Positions 43,897 through 51,692 of a stretch of DNA of 64,000 bases are shown here, one piece after another. The stretch comes from Promineifilum sp. (GTDB lineage Bacteria; Chloroflexota; Anaerolineae; Promineifilales; Promineifilaceae): the NCBI GenBank assembly GCA_017983515.1, contig JAGOBF010000001.1, positions 57,092-121,091 on the forward strand, written 5' to 3'. How positions within the stretch are numbered: position 1 is the stretch's first letter; each line of letters starts with the position of its first letter. The notes under the pieces are model-generated. The model was not told the origin of the DNA, did no database searches, and worked only from the letters and a program-made list of their open reading frames with translations. The translations under genes and the position numbers were made by a program.

Positions 43897-45054
43897 ATGA
43901 CCAACGTTTCGATAATCGGCATCGGCCAAACCGATGTCCGCGAGCACTGGGACACCTCCATCCGCCATCTGGCATGGTACGCCATCGAAGCGGCTATGGA
44001 CGATGCCCACCATAATCAAATCGACGCCATCTACGTCGGCAACATGCTGGCCGGGCAACTGAGCAACCAGAATCACCTGGGGGCGCTGGTGGCCGACTTC
44101 GCCGGGTTGCGCGGCACCGAGGCCCTGACCGTCGAAGCGGCCGACGCTTCCGGCGGCGCGGCCTTGCGACAGGCCGTGCTGGCCGTTCAGAGCGGTCTGG
44201 TCGAGACGGCGCTCGTCGTCGGCGTCGAGAAAGTGACCGACGAATCGGGCGCCACCATTCCCGCCGCGCTGGCGACAGCGCTGGACGCCGACTACGAGGC
44301 CATCCACGGCCAGACGCTCAGCGGCGCGGCCGGCGTGCTGATGCGGCGCTATATGTATGAATATAATGTAGAGTTGGCCGACTTCGCCGGGTTCAGCGTC
44401 AACGCCCATGCCAACGCCGCGGCCAATTCGCGGGCTATGTTTCGCAACAAGCTGCGGCCGGAGGCCTTCACGAGTGCGCCGATGACCGCCGATCCGGTCA
44501 GTCTGTTCGACGAGGCCCCCACCGGCGACGGCTCGGCGGCGGTCATCGTCACGACGTCTGAGCGGGCGGCTGATATGGTTGCTCGTCCGGTGCGCATCCT
44601 GGCCTCGGCCCTGGCGACCGATACCGTGGCCCTCCACGACCGGCGCGATCTGTTGTGGCTGGCCGCCGCCGAGCGCAGCGCCCGGCGCGCATTCGACGCG
44701 GCCGGTCTGTCCCCGGCCGACATCGACGTGGCCGAGCTCCACGATTCGTTCACCATCCTGGCCGCGCTGTCGCTGGAGGCCTGTGGCTTCGCGGAGCGGG
44801 GCCAGGGCTGGCAGTTGGCTCGCGACGGCCAGATCGGGCGCGGCGGCCGCATCCCCATCAGCACGTTTGGTGGCCTGAAGGCCCGCGGCAATCCGCCGGG
44901 GGCGACCGGTCTCTACCAGATCGTGGAAGTGGCCCAGCAGCTGCGCGGCACGGCCGGCGATTGCCAGGTGGCCGGCGCGCGTGTCGGGTTGGCCCAGAAT
45001 CTGGGCGGCATGGCCGCCACGGCTGTTACCCATATCCTGCAAGCTGAATTATAG
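43897..45054 (+). CDS. Thiolase-like protein lacking the catalytic Cys and His
   Basis: 385 residues with the fold of archaeal acetyl-CoA acetyltransferases (SIIGIGQTDVREHW, GGLKARG near the C-terminus, NLGGMAATAVTHIL). Where active thiolases have a nucleophilic Cys in the VEAAC-SGG motif this one has Asp83. The GHP motif near the C-terminus is GNP (Asn332). The HDSF His282 is retained. It may therefore be a non-catalytic scaffold, or may act on acyl-CoA by another route, within an HMG-CoA synthase/DUF35 assembly. Alternatively it belongs to the catalysis-independent SCP2-thiolase-like proteins. ATG 43897 is chosen, with little Shine-Dalgarno support. It is separated from the synthase by the MITE-like repeat. 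Confidence 0.85.
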   Translation: MTNVSIIGIGQTDVREHWDTSIRHLAWYAIEAAMDDAHHNQIDAIYVGNMLAGQLSNQNHLGALVADFAGLRGTEALTVEAADASGGAALRQAVLAVQSGLVETALVVGVEKVTDESGATIPAALATALDADYEAIHGQTLSGAAGVLMRRYMYEYNVELADFAGFSVNAHANAAANSRAMFRNKLRPEAFTSAPMTADPVSLFDEAPTGDGSAAVIVTTSERAADMVARPVRILASALATDTVALHDRRDLLWLAAAERSARRAFDAAGLSPADIDVAELHDSFTILAALSLEACGFAERGQGWQLARDGQIGRGGRIPISTFGGLKARGNPPGATGLYQIVEVAQQLRGTAGDCQVAGARVGLAQNLGGMAATAVTHILQAEL

Positions 45055-45067
45055 GGAGAGAGAAAGC

Positions 45068-46153
45068 ATGTCTCCAATCAAGCTGGCCGCCATCTATAAT
45101 TTGACCGGCGGCCAATCGGGGCTGGACGTTCCCTCCTGGCAGGGGGCCAGATTGGCGGCGGCCGAAGCCAATGAGCACGGGGGCGTGCTGGGCCGACCGG
45201 TTGAGCTTGTTTTGTGGGACGGCGGCACCGACCCGATAACGCTAGGCCCTATGACCTCGGAACTGCTGGGGCGAAACCCGGACGTCTGCGCCCTGTTCGG
45301 GCTGTCCGACACCGACATGGTGCTGGCTGCGGCCAATTCGTGCGCCGCCGTCGAGCGCCTGTTTGTCACGTCCGGGGCCACATCGCCCCACCTGCCGCAG
45401 CAGGTGCCGACCTATCTGTACCTGGCCTGTTTTGGCGACAACGTGCAGGCCGCGGCTGCGGCCGAGTATGCTTACCGGGGATTGGGCGCGCGATCGGCCG
45501 CGGTCGTGTACCGGCGCAACGATACCTTCACCGAATTGCTCCAGGGCTATTTCGCCACCAGCTTCGCCGCATTGGGGGGCCAATTGATCAGCGCCGGCAG
45601 CTACGCGACGCTGGACGAACTGGCCCACCTCCTGACGGATAGCGCGCTGTCCGCCGATCTCGTTTTCTTCGCCGCCCCGCCCGACGACGTGATCGACGGC
45701 GTGGGCCGGCTGCGCGCCGCCGGCCTGACCGCTCCGATCATGGGCGGCGACAGCTTCGATTTGGGTGACGTATGGGAGGAGAACTCGACGCTATCCGGTG
45801 TGTACTTCACCACCCACGCCTTCGTCGATGCTGCCAACCCCGATCCGGCCATGACGGCATTCATGGCGGCTTACCAGCAGGCCAATCCCGGCCACGAGGC
45901 CGGCGCTTTCGCGGCTCTCGGCTATGACACCGCCCGGCTGATCCTGGTCGCCGTGGCCAAGGCTGGCAGCGATGCGCCGGCCGCGGTACTGGCGGCACTG
46001 CCCCAGGTGAGCGATTTCCGCGGCCTGACGGGTACGATCCGTTATGACAATGGCAGCCGCATACCGAGTAAATCCGTCACCGTGCTTCAGGTTCATGCCG
46101 GCCGGGTGTCGTTGGCCGGCCAGTTTGTGCCCTCAGAAATCCCTCAGCCCTGA
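45068..46153 (+). CDS. Periplasmic-binding-fold (LivJ-like) protein without a signal peptide
   Basis: 361 residues of type I periplasmic-binding fold like branched-chain amino acid receptors: KLAAIYNLTGGQSGLDVPSW, GGVLGRPVELVLWDGGTDP, LFGLSDTDMVLAAANSC and AGAFAALGYDTARLILVAV. The start MSPIKLAAIYNL lacks a signal sequence or lipobox, and the upstream extension of the frame is a shadow of the thiolase gene. The protein is thus probably cytoplasmic and may act as a ligand sensor rather than a transport receptor. GGGAGAG precedes ATG 45068, 13 bases after the thiolase stop. No transporter genes are adjacent. Confidence 0.82.
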   Translation: MSPIKLAAIYNLTGGQSGLDVPSWQGARLAAAEANEHGGVLGRPVELVLWDGGTDPITLGPMTSELLGRNPDVCALFGLSDTDMVLAAANSCAAVERLFVTSGATSPHLPQQVPTYLYLACFGDNVQAAAAAEYAYRGLGARSAAVVYRRNDTFTELLQGYFATSFAALGGQLISAGSYATLDELAHLLTDSALSADLVFFAAPPDDVIDGVGRLRAAGLTAPIMGGDSFDLGDVWEENSTLSGVYFTTHAFVDAANPDPAMTAFMAAYQQANPGHEAGAFAALGYDTARLILVAVAKAGSDAPAAVLAALPQVSDFRGLTGTIRYDNGSRIPSKSVTVLQVHAGRVSLAGQFVPSEIPQP

Positions 46154-46324
46154 TCAACAAGCGCGAATGTCCCCCGGAAGGCGGAGATGATAGCTTTTGG
46201 CAGCGTTTTCCCGGCCTTGACAGGAGTTGGTAGCCTGAACGTGGATAATTCTAAACGGGAACAGGCGCGGCGCCTTCGATGAATTAGCTGGGAGCCGACC
46301 GCGTCCTGGAGGTAACAGAAAAAA

Positions 46325-46732
46325 ATGGAAGTATCACGTCATTGGCGTCTAAATCAACAACGATATGCTTTGGTGGGCGAAGTTTGTCCCAACTGTGGGG
46401 TCAAGCTGTTCCCCCCGCGTGACGTTTGCCTGGAGTGCGAGGCCCCGGCCAAGGAACTCTATACCTTCACCGGGCTGGGCGAGGTCTACTCTTACACGAC
46501 CATCTATGACCCGCCGGCGGGCTTCGAGCACAATGCACCCTACATGGTTGCGCTGGTAAAGCTGGAAGAAGGGCCTCTGGTGACGGCCCAATTGACCGAC
46601 ATGGATTTCAACGAGGTCAGCATCGGCATGCCGGTGGAGATGGTCACCCGCAAACTGCGGACCGACGGTGAAGAGGGCATGATCGTCTACGGCTACAAGT
46701 TCCGGCCGGCCGTTTCGGCGACCGTGCAGTAA
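46325..46732 (+). CDS. DUF35 Zn-ribbon/OB-fold protein
   Basis: 135 residues. A rubredoxin-like Zn ribbon (CPNCGVKLFPPRDVCLEC; Cys pairs near residues 22 and 36) is followed by an OB fold (YTFTGLGEVYSYTTIYDPPA, VALVKLEEGPLVTAQLTD). DUF35 proteins bind thiolase and HMG-CoA synthase in archaea and channel acyl-CoA between them. Here the gene lies at the end of the mevalonate block, after the thiolase-like and binding-fold genes. GGAGG precedes ATG 46325. A terminator follows. Confidence 0.88.
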   Translation: MEVSRHWRLNQQRYALVGEVCPNCGVKLFPPRDVCLECEAPAKELYTFTGLGEVYSYTTIYDPPAGFEHNAPYMVALVKLEEGPLVTAQLTDMDFNEVSIGMPVEMVTRKLRTDGEEGMIVYGYKFRPAVSATVQ

Positions 46733-46754
46733 GCGATATACAGAGAAGAAGAAG

Positions 46755-46790
46755 CGAACGGCCGGGCTCAAACGAGTCCGGCCGTTTTTG
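46755..46790 (+). terminator. Rho-independent terminator after the DUF35 gene
   Basis: AACGGCCGG-g-CTC, loop AAAC, GAG-t-CCGGCCGTT, then TTTTG (about 46757-46790). It closes the mevalonate-related block. Confidence 0.9.
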
Positions 46791-46961
46791 TTTGGCAACC
46801 CAGTCAACTTGTGACTGCTCATCCACGATACATCAACTGGAAATAAAGACTCAAGCGGCGAAAAACGGGCGCTTGCCTTCCGAACCGGAGTTGGCCGCCC
46901 AGCTCGACATGGGAGATCAGCGGCCACTGGCCGGCAACCCTGCCTTCCAACTCACCCCCCG

Positions 46962-47912
46962 CTACCGATAGTGCAGCCGCATCACGATATCCTGCGGGTA
47001 GTTGCCGAAGTGACGGCCAAAGATGTTGATGCCGCCGACGTGGCGTGCATCGGGTTTGACGCCAATACGGACGGAGAAGGATGGCTCGGCCGTCAGGTGA
47101 ACGTCGTTCAGCGTGACATTCGATACGCGTGTACCGTCCACGAAACTGCCGCTTTCGGAAACTGTAAATACTTTCAGTTGGCCAAACTGAGAGTTCCAGG
47201 TATCCCACCAGGCGGGCGTCAGCAACCCCCGCTGGCCGCCAAAGTCGCTCGGACTCGTCCAGACTCCAATCTCCACGCCGTTGATCCACATAGTGATATC
47301 TGAAGGCCACTCTTTGCGGTGAAGGGGTGCTTCGGAACAAAGCTCCAGGCTGACCGAGGCGCTCTCGACGACTGCGCTCGGCAGCAGCCGGTTGGGAAAG
47401 CGGTACTCGACGTAGCCATAATGGAACCATAGTAACTGGGCATTGACCCGTTCGGGTTCAAAGAATGAGGCTGGATCGTCAAACAGGCCGATGATGCCCT
47501 CGCTGCCGGCCAGCCCACAGGTCGGCGTCACCCGGCAGTCCACATACGCCCCAACGGGCATGGAGATCTCAATGACATGATCCAGCGAGGTATCGCCGCG
47601 CGCCAGTTCCAGGATCAGCACGTCATAAGCCCTGAAGCACACCTTTTGCAGGCCTCGCGTCGCCGGCCGCAACTCGGTCTTGATTAGCCCGGCCTGCTCC
47701 AGAATGTTGACGTGCAGGGTAGCCGTTGATGTCGGCATTTCAAGGGCTTGGCCGATCTCGCTGACGTTTAGAACCTGTGTACTGAGCAACTCCAGAATTT
47801 TCACTCGGGTCGTCGAGGCCAGGGCCTTCAAGATCGGTTCCGAACTGCTGTTATTGCTATCCAGTGCAACGCGGAAGATGCGTCCCGGTGGGGCTGTCGT
47901 GGTTTCGGTCAT
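46962..47912 (-). CDS. ArsR-type helix-turn-helix regulator with a large ligand-binding domain
   Basis: 316 residues. Residues 20-90 form a winged helix of ArsR type (ILKALASTTRVKILELLSTQ, NVSEIGQALEMPTSTATLHV, LEQAGLIKTELRPATRG). The remaining 220 residues form a beta-rich domain of unknown ligand (SMPVGAYVDCRVTPTCGLAG, MWINGVEIGVWTSPSDFGG). Similar regulators sit beside hemicellulose loci in Chloroflexota and Firmicutes (recollection of family context). ATG 47912 has GAGGG five bases upstream, better than ATG 47924. It is divergent from the sugar-binding lipoprotein gene, with a dyad in the shared region. Confidence 0.85.
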   Translation of the reverse strand: MTETTTAPPGRIFRVALDSNNSSSEPILKALASTTRVKILELLSTQVLNVSEIGQALEMPTSTATLHVNILEQAGLIKTELRPATRGLQKVCFRAYDVLILELARGDTSLDHVIEISMPVGAYVDCRVTPTCGLAGSEGIIGLFDDPASFFEPERVNAQLLWFHYGYVEYRFPNRLLPSAVVESASVSLELCSEAPLHRKEWPSDITMWINGVEIGVWTSPSDFGGQRGLLTPAWWDTWNSQFGQLKVFTVSESGSFVDGTRVSNVTLNDVHLTAEPSFSVRIGVKPDARHVGGINIFGRHFGNYPQDIVMRLHYR

Positions 47913-47924
47913 TTCCGCCCTCAT

Positions 47925-48239
47925 TATCTGCCAACAACTGCCTCATTATCATGTGTAAATAGGCAATAGTTGATCGGAAAGCCAGCTATTTTCACCCAGT
48001 TTTATACGCTTTTGGGCCTATCTTGAGCCATTGCCGCTTGACAGCTTGCTAAAGTGCATGATAACATGTTTTATAACATAATCAACTGTTACAAAAGGCC
48101 TTGTAACAGAATCCCTTCGCTTCACTCTGAAGGAGGTGAAAGCTCTATCCAGTATTGATCCACCTACATCGCAGCGCGACAAGCGTTTGACCCACTGTCT
48201 GTTTTTTGACAATCATAAGTAGAAAGGAGAAGTTTCGGA
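47925..48239 (+). promoter_or_regulatory. Divergent control region: promoter and 8-bp-arm operator for the glycan locus
   Basis: TTGACA (48038-48043) with an ATAACA-like -10 17 bases on (about 48061-48066). The direct repeat ATAACAT occurs at about 48061 and 48073. The perfect dyad TGTTACAA-N6-TTGTAACA (48087-48108) lies just downstream of the expected start, a good operator position for the ArsR-type repressor encoded divergently. AAAGGAG precedes ATG 48240. AAGGAGGTG near 48131 and CACCT near 48161 could pair in the leader RNA. Confidence 0.65.
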
Positions 48240-49625
48240 ATGAATAACAAACGTCGTTTGATTCTACTGTTTGTGGGTGTCCTGTTGGCATTGGCGCTGG
48301 TAGCCTGTGGTGGGGGAAGCAACGGCTCCGAAAACACGGCTGATGAGACCGAAGGCGTCGTCGAACCGACCAGCGACGCCGCAGTCGAGGAACCGGTCGT
48401 CACAGAGCCGGCCGCTGAGGGCGGTGAGGAAGTCGCCGCCGGTACCTGCGGCCCCGTAGAACTGCAATACTGGAACCCGTTTACCGGCCCCGATGGCCCG
48501 TTCATGGGCGAGATGGTCGATGCCTTCAACGGTTCCCAGGAAAACATTAACGTCGTAATGACCACCCAGAGCGAGTATTACACCCAGCTCTCGACCGCTG
48601 CGGCCTCAGGCACCCTCCCCGACGTGGCCATCGTCCACGCTGACCAGGTGGCGACACAGGCCTTCCGCAACGTCCTGCGGCCCATTGACGATGTCGTCGC
48701 CGCCGCCGGCATCGACGGGGCGAATTTCCCGACCGACGTCTGGAACGCCGGCGAAGTGGCTGGCCAGCGCTACTCCATTCCGCTGGACATCCATCCGATG
48801 ACGATGTTCTATAACGCCGACCTCCTGTCAGCAGCCGGCTTCGACGCCCCGCCGACCACCGGCGAGGAGTTCGCCGCGGTCGCCGGCGCCCTCAGTGATG
48901 GCACCAATAATGGCTTCATGATCACCTCCGGTTTTCCGATCCGCCAAATCTTTGAGATGTTGCTGTATCAATTCGGCGGCACATCATTCACCGAAGACGG
49001 AGCAGAGGCGGCGTGGAACGGCGACGCCGGTGTGCAGGCCATGAATTGGCTGCTGCAGGCCCAGAGCGATTGGTCGCAACCCAATCTGGAAGTGGACGCC
49101 GAACTCAACGCCTTCAAGGGCGGCACGGTGGGCATGATCTGGAACGGCATCTGGCAGACAACGAACGTCACCGGCGAGGGCGTCGAGTTCAATGGCCAGG
49201 CGACAGCCGTACCGCAGATCGGCCCTCAGCCCGCCGTCTGGGGCGGTTCGCACCAGTTGACGCTGCCCACCCAGGCCGAGCCTGACCCGTGCAAGGACGC
49301 CGCCGCTGGCCAGTTCATCAGCTATCTGCTCGACAACTCGGTCACCTGGGCCAAAGCCGGACAGTTACCGGCTAACAGTGTCGTTCGCACCAGCGACGAA
49401 TTCATGGCCATCGAGCCGCAGGCGTCAATCGCCTCCTCGGCCGAGCACGTGTTCATCCCCCCGTCGGTGCCGGGCATTACCGATGCCTATGCGCCGCTAG
49501 ACGAGGCCGTGGCCGCGCTGATGGCCGGCACGGCGACCGACGTACAAGCGTCGCTCGATGACGCCGCCAACCGCGCCAACCAGATTCTGGCCGACAACCG
49601 CGACAACTACGGCGAAGCGCCGTAA
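48240..49625 (+). CDS. Sugar ABC transporter substrate-binding lipoprotein
   Basis: 461 residues. The N-terminal lipoprotein signal has Cys23 in LALVAC, then a low-complexity Glu/Pro linker (25-65) and an extracellular-solute-binding family 1 domain (LQYWNPFTGPDG, DVAIVHADQVATQAFRNVL, TMFYNADLLSAAGF, GTVGMIWNGIW). It captures an oligosaccharide outside the membrane for the two permeases downstream. Based on the GH43 and GH1 neighbours, arabino- or xylo-oligosaccharide is likely (inference). A strong stem-loop follows its stop, which would favour excess binding protein over permease. Confidence 0.92.
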   Translation: MNNKRRLILLFVGVLLALALVACGGGSNGSENTADETEGVVEPTSDAAVEEPVVTEPAAEGGEEVAAGTCGPVELQYWNPFTGPDGPFMGEMVDAFNGSQENINVVMTTQSEYYTQLSTAAASGTLPDVAIVHADQVATQAFRNVLRPIDDVVAAAGIDGANFPTDVWNAGEVAGQRYSIPLDIHPMTMFYNADLLSAAGFDAPPTTGEEFAAVAGALSDGTNNGFMITSGFPIRQIFEMLLYQFGGTSFTEDGAEAAWNGDAGVQAMNWLLQAQSDWSQPNLEVDAELNAFKGGTVGMIWNGIWQTTNVTGEGVEFNGQATAVPQIGPQPAVWGGSHQLTLPTQAEPDPCKDAAAGQFISYLLDNSVTWAKAGQLPANSVVRTSDEFMAIEPQASIASSAEHVFIPPSVPGITDAYAPLDEAVAALMAGTATDVQASLDDAANRANQILADNRDNYGEAP

Positions 49626-49639
49626 CCCATCGTCTCCAG

Positions 49640-49685
49640 GTAGAAAGAGGCAAGCCGCCCGGGGCTTGCTTCTTTCTACTATTTA
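49640..49685 (+). terminator. Long intercistronic stem-loop after the binding-protein gene
   Basis: A 16-bp stem, GTAGAAAGAGGCAAGC (49640-49655) and GCTTGCTTCTTTCTAC (49664-49679), has one G-U pair and an 8-base loop, and is followed by TATTTATTG. It is probably an attenuator or 3'-end stabiliser that lets the lipoprotein be made in excess of the permeases. Confidence 0.85.
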
Positions 49686-49708
49686 TTGTCGGGTAGCCTA
49701 AATCTGCT

Positions 49709-49828
49709 ATGGTTCGCAACGATTACAAGGCCCGCCCGACGCCGATCGACGATCCGGGCAACATCGCGCACGTCCTGTGCGCCCTCCACCGAGTCTGTCT
49801 GTTTGGCGTGGATTTCCTGACGGAGTAA
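49709..49828 (+). CDS. Possible 39-residue small ORF before the permease
   Basis: ATG 49709 opens a 39-codon frame ending TAA at 49826-49828, six bases before the permease ATG. The product (MVRNDYKARPTPIDDPGN..., then LHRVCLFGVDFLTE) uses codons similar to its neighbours. There is no Shine-Dalgarno for it, while its 3' end contains the permease CGGAG. It could be a leader peptide coupling permease translation, or chance. Confidence 0.25.
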   Translation: MVRNDYKARPTPIDDPGNIAHVLCALHRVCLFGVDFLTE

Positions 49829-49834
49829 CAGCTT

Positions 49835-50785
49835 ATGGCCACCGCGGCAACCACAACGCAGAGTGCAGCCACTCGGTCGCGTTTGCAACGACGCACCGGT
49901 AATGCGCTCATCCCTTACCTGTTTATCGCCCCACATCTCATCTTCTTCCTCGTGTTCGTGGCCTATCCCTTTTTCTATGGCCTCTACACCAGCTTCTTCC
50001 AGTTCGACTTTCTACGCCCCGCGGCGCGGGAGTTCGTGCTGCTGGAGAACTACGCCAAGCTGTTCACGCCCGGCAGCATCCAGTACCCGGTTTTCTGGAA
50101 CGCCTTGGGCAACACGGTCGAGTTTGTCTTCTACAGTGTCCCGCCGCTGATCATCATTCCCCTGCTGCTGGCAGTGCTGCTCAACACCCGCGTGCCGGGG
50201 AAGAACTTCTTCCGCGGCCTCTACTTCGCGCCCTGGGTGCTGTCCTCGGCCGTCATCGGCCTGCTCGGCTTCTGGATTTTCCAGAGCCAGGGCGGCCTTG
50301 TTAACTACTACCTGGTGCAACTTGGCCTGACGCCGCCGCGCTGGCTGTCGACCATGCCCTGGGCCTGGGTGTCCATTGTCCTCATGACAGTCTGGTGGAC
50401 GCTTGGCTTCAACATGATCATCCTGCTGGCCGCGCTACAGGACATCCCCCGCCACCTCTACGAGTCGGCCGCGCTCGACGGGGCTACCAACTGGCGGCAG
50501 TTCATATCGATTACCCTGCCGATTCTGAGGCCGGTGCTGGTGTTCGTCATCATCATTACCATCATTGCATCCTTCAACCTGTTCGCCCAGCCATTCTTCA
50601 TGACCAACGGCGGCCCCGCCCAGGCCACCGGCGGCGGCTCGACCGAGCCGGTCATGCTGCGCATTTATCGTGAAGGGTTCGAGCGCAACCAGTTGGGCAT
50701 GGCCGCGGCCATGTCGTTCATCGTCGCCACCATCATGATCGTCTTCTCCTATACCAACTTCCGGCTGTTCCGGACGCGTGACTAA
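49835..50785 (+). CDS. Sugar ABC transporter permease, MalF/UgpA type
   Basis: 316 residues with six spans: LFIAPHLIFFLVFVAYPFFY first, others near residues 85-120, 130-150, 175-195, 230-250 and 285-305. The EAA loop reads YESAALDGATNWRQFISITLPILRP near 207-230, the site that docks the ATPase. It pairs with the downstream permease. No ATPase is encoded in the locus; a shared MsmX/UgpC-type ATPase elsewhere is expected. CGGAG lies nine bases before ATG 49835. Confidence 0.93.
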   Translation: MATAATTTQSAATRSRLQRRTGNALIPYLFIAPHLIFFLVFVAYPFFYGLYTSFFQFDFLRPAAREFVLLENYAKLFTPGSIQYPVFWNALGNTVEFVFYSVPPLIIIPLLLAVLLNTRVPGKNFFRGLYFAPWVLSSAVIGLLGFWIFQSQGGLVNYYLVQLGLTPPRWLSTMPWAWVSIVLMTVWWTLGFNMIILLAALQDIPRHLYESAALDGATNWRQFISITLPILRPVLVFVIIITIIASFNLFAQPFFMTNGGPAQATGGGSTEPVMLRIYREGFERNQLGMAAAMSFIVATIMIVFSYTNFRLFRTRD

Positions 50786-50817
50786 GAGCCGATCAGGCTA
50801 AAGGAGTACAAAGAGCC

Positions 50818-51687
50818 ATGGCAGCAGTACACCCCTCGCCCAAACGTGGCGGCATGCAGAGCAGAAGACGATTGACCAACGCGCTGCTACTGCTTTTGCT
50901 TATTTTTATTGGGTTGCTCATCCTCATCCCCCTGCTCTGGATGCTATCCACGTCGCTGAAGCCCAAATCCCAGTGGTTCCTGCCGGAGATCCACTGGATT
51001 CCCAAGACATTCACCTGGGAAAACTACTCCAAGATCCTGAACAATGACACGCTGCCGATCGTGCGCTGGTTCGTCAACAGCCTGCTCCTGTCCAGCACGA
51101 TCACACTCCTGGTGCTGATCGTCGACTCGCTGGCCGCCTATGCCTATGCGCGCATGGAGTTCCCCGGCCGCCGCGCGCTCTTCGCGCTGCTGCTGGCGAC
51201 GCTGTTCCTGCCGGGCATCATGTTCCTGATACCCAACTTCCTGACCGTCGCCCGGCTCGGCTGGCTGAACAACTACCTCGGCGTCATCACGCCGGCGCTG
51301 GCCGGCGTCTTCGGTGTCTTCTTCATGCGCCAGTTCTTCGAGTCATTGCCCAAGGAATTGGAGGAGGCAGCCCAGATCGACGGCGCGTCGCAGTTCCAGG
51401 TCTTCACTAGGATCGCCCTCCCGCTGGCCAAACCCGCGCTGGCGACCTTGGGCATCATCACATTCCTCGGCGCGTGGAACGACTTCCTGTGGCCGCTGCT
51501 GGTGCTGAAGGACCGGGCACTCCTGACACTGCCCCCCGGCCTGCGCACGCTGCAAGGGGCCTACACCTCAGAGTACGGTCAGATGATGGCCGGCGCGGCC
51601 ATCACCGCCGTGCCCATCCTCATCCTCTACATCCTGCTGCAGCGCTATATCGTTGAGAGCGTGCAGACGACCGGAATTAAGGGCTAG
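50818..51687 (+). CDS. Sugar ABC transporter permease, MalG/UgpE type
   Basis: 289 residues with six spans and a canonical EAA loop (LPKELEEAAQIDGASQFQVF, then RIALPLAKPALATLGI). The N-terminal LLLLLIFIGLLILIPLLWML and FTWENYSKIL are typical of MalG-type partners. With the preceding permease it forms the channel for oligosaccharide import. AAAGGAG lies upstream of ATG 50818. It is 32 bases after the first permease and five before the GH43 lipoprotein. Confidence 0.93.
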   Translation: MAAVHPSPKRGGMQSRRRLTNALLLLLLIFIGLLILIPLLWMLSTSLKPKSQWFLPEIHWIPKTFTWENYSKILNNDTLPIVRWFVNSLLLSSTITLLVLIVDSLAAYAYARMEFPGRRALFALLLATLFLPGIMFLIPNFLTVARLGWLNNYLGVITPALAGVFGVFFMRQFFESLPKELEEAAQIDGASQFQVFTRIALPLAKPALATLGIITFLGAWNDFLWPLLVLKDRALLTLPPGLRTLQGAYTSEYGQMMAGAAITAVPILILYILLQRYIVESVQTTGIKG

Positions 51688-51692
51688 CCGCG

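Noticed and set aside
43597..45042. 481-codon frame on the minus strand
   Set aside because: It is antisense to the thiolase-like gene and crosses the MITE-like repeat; no motif.
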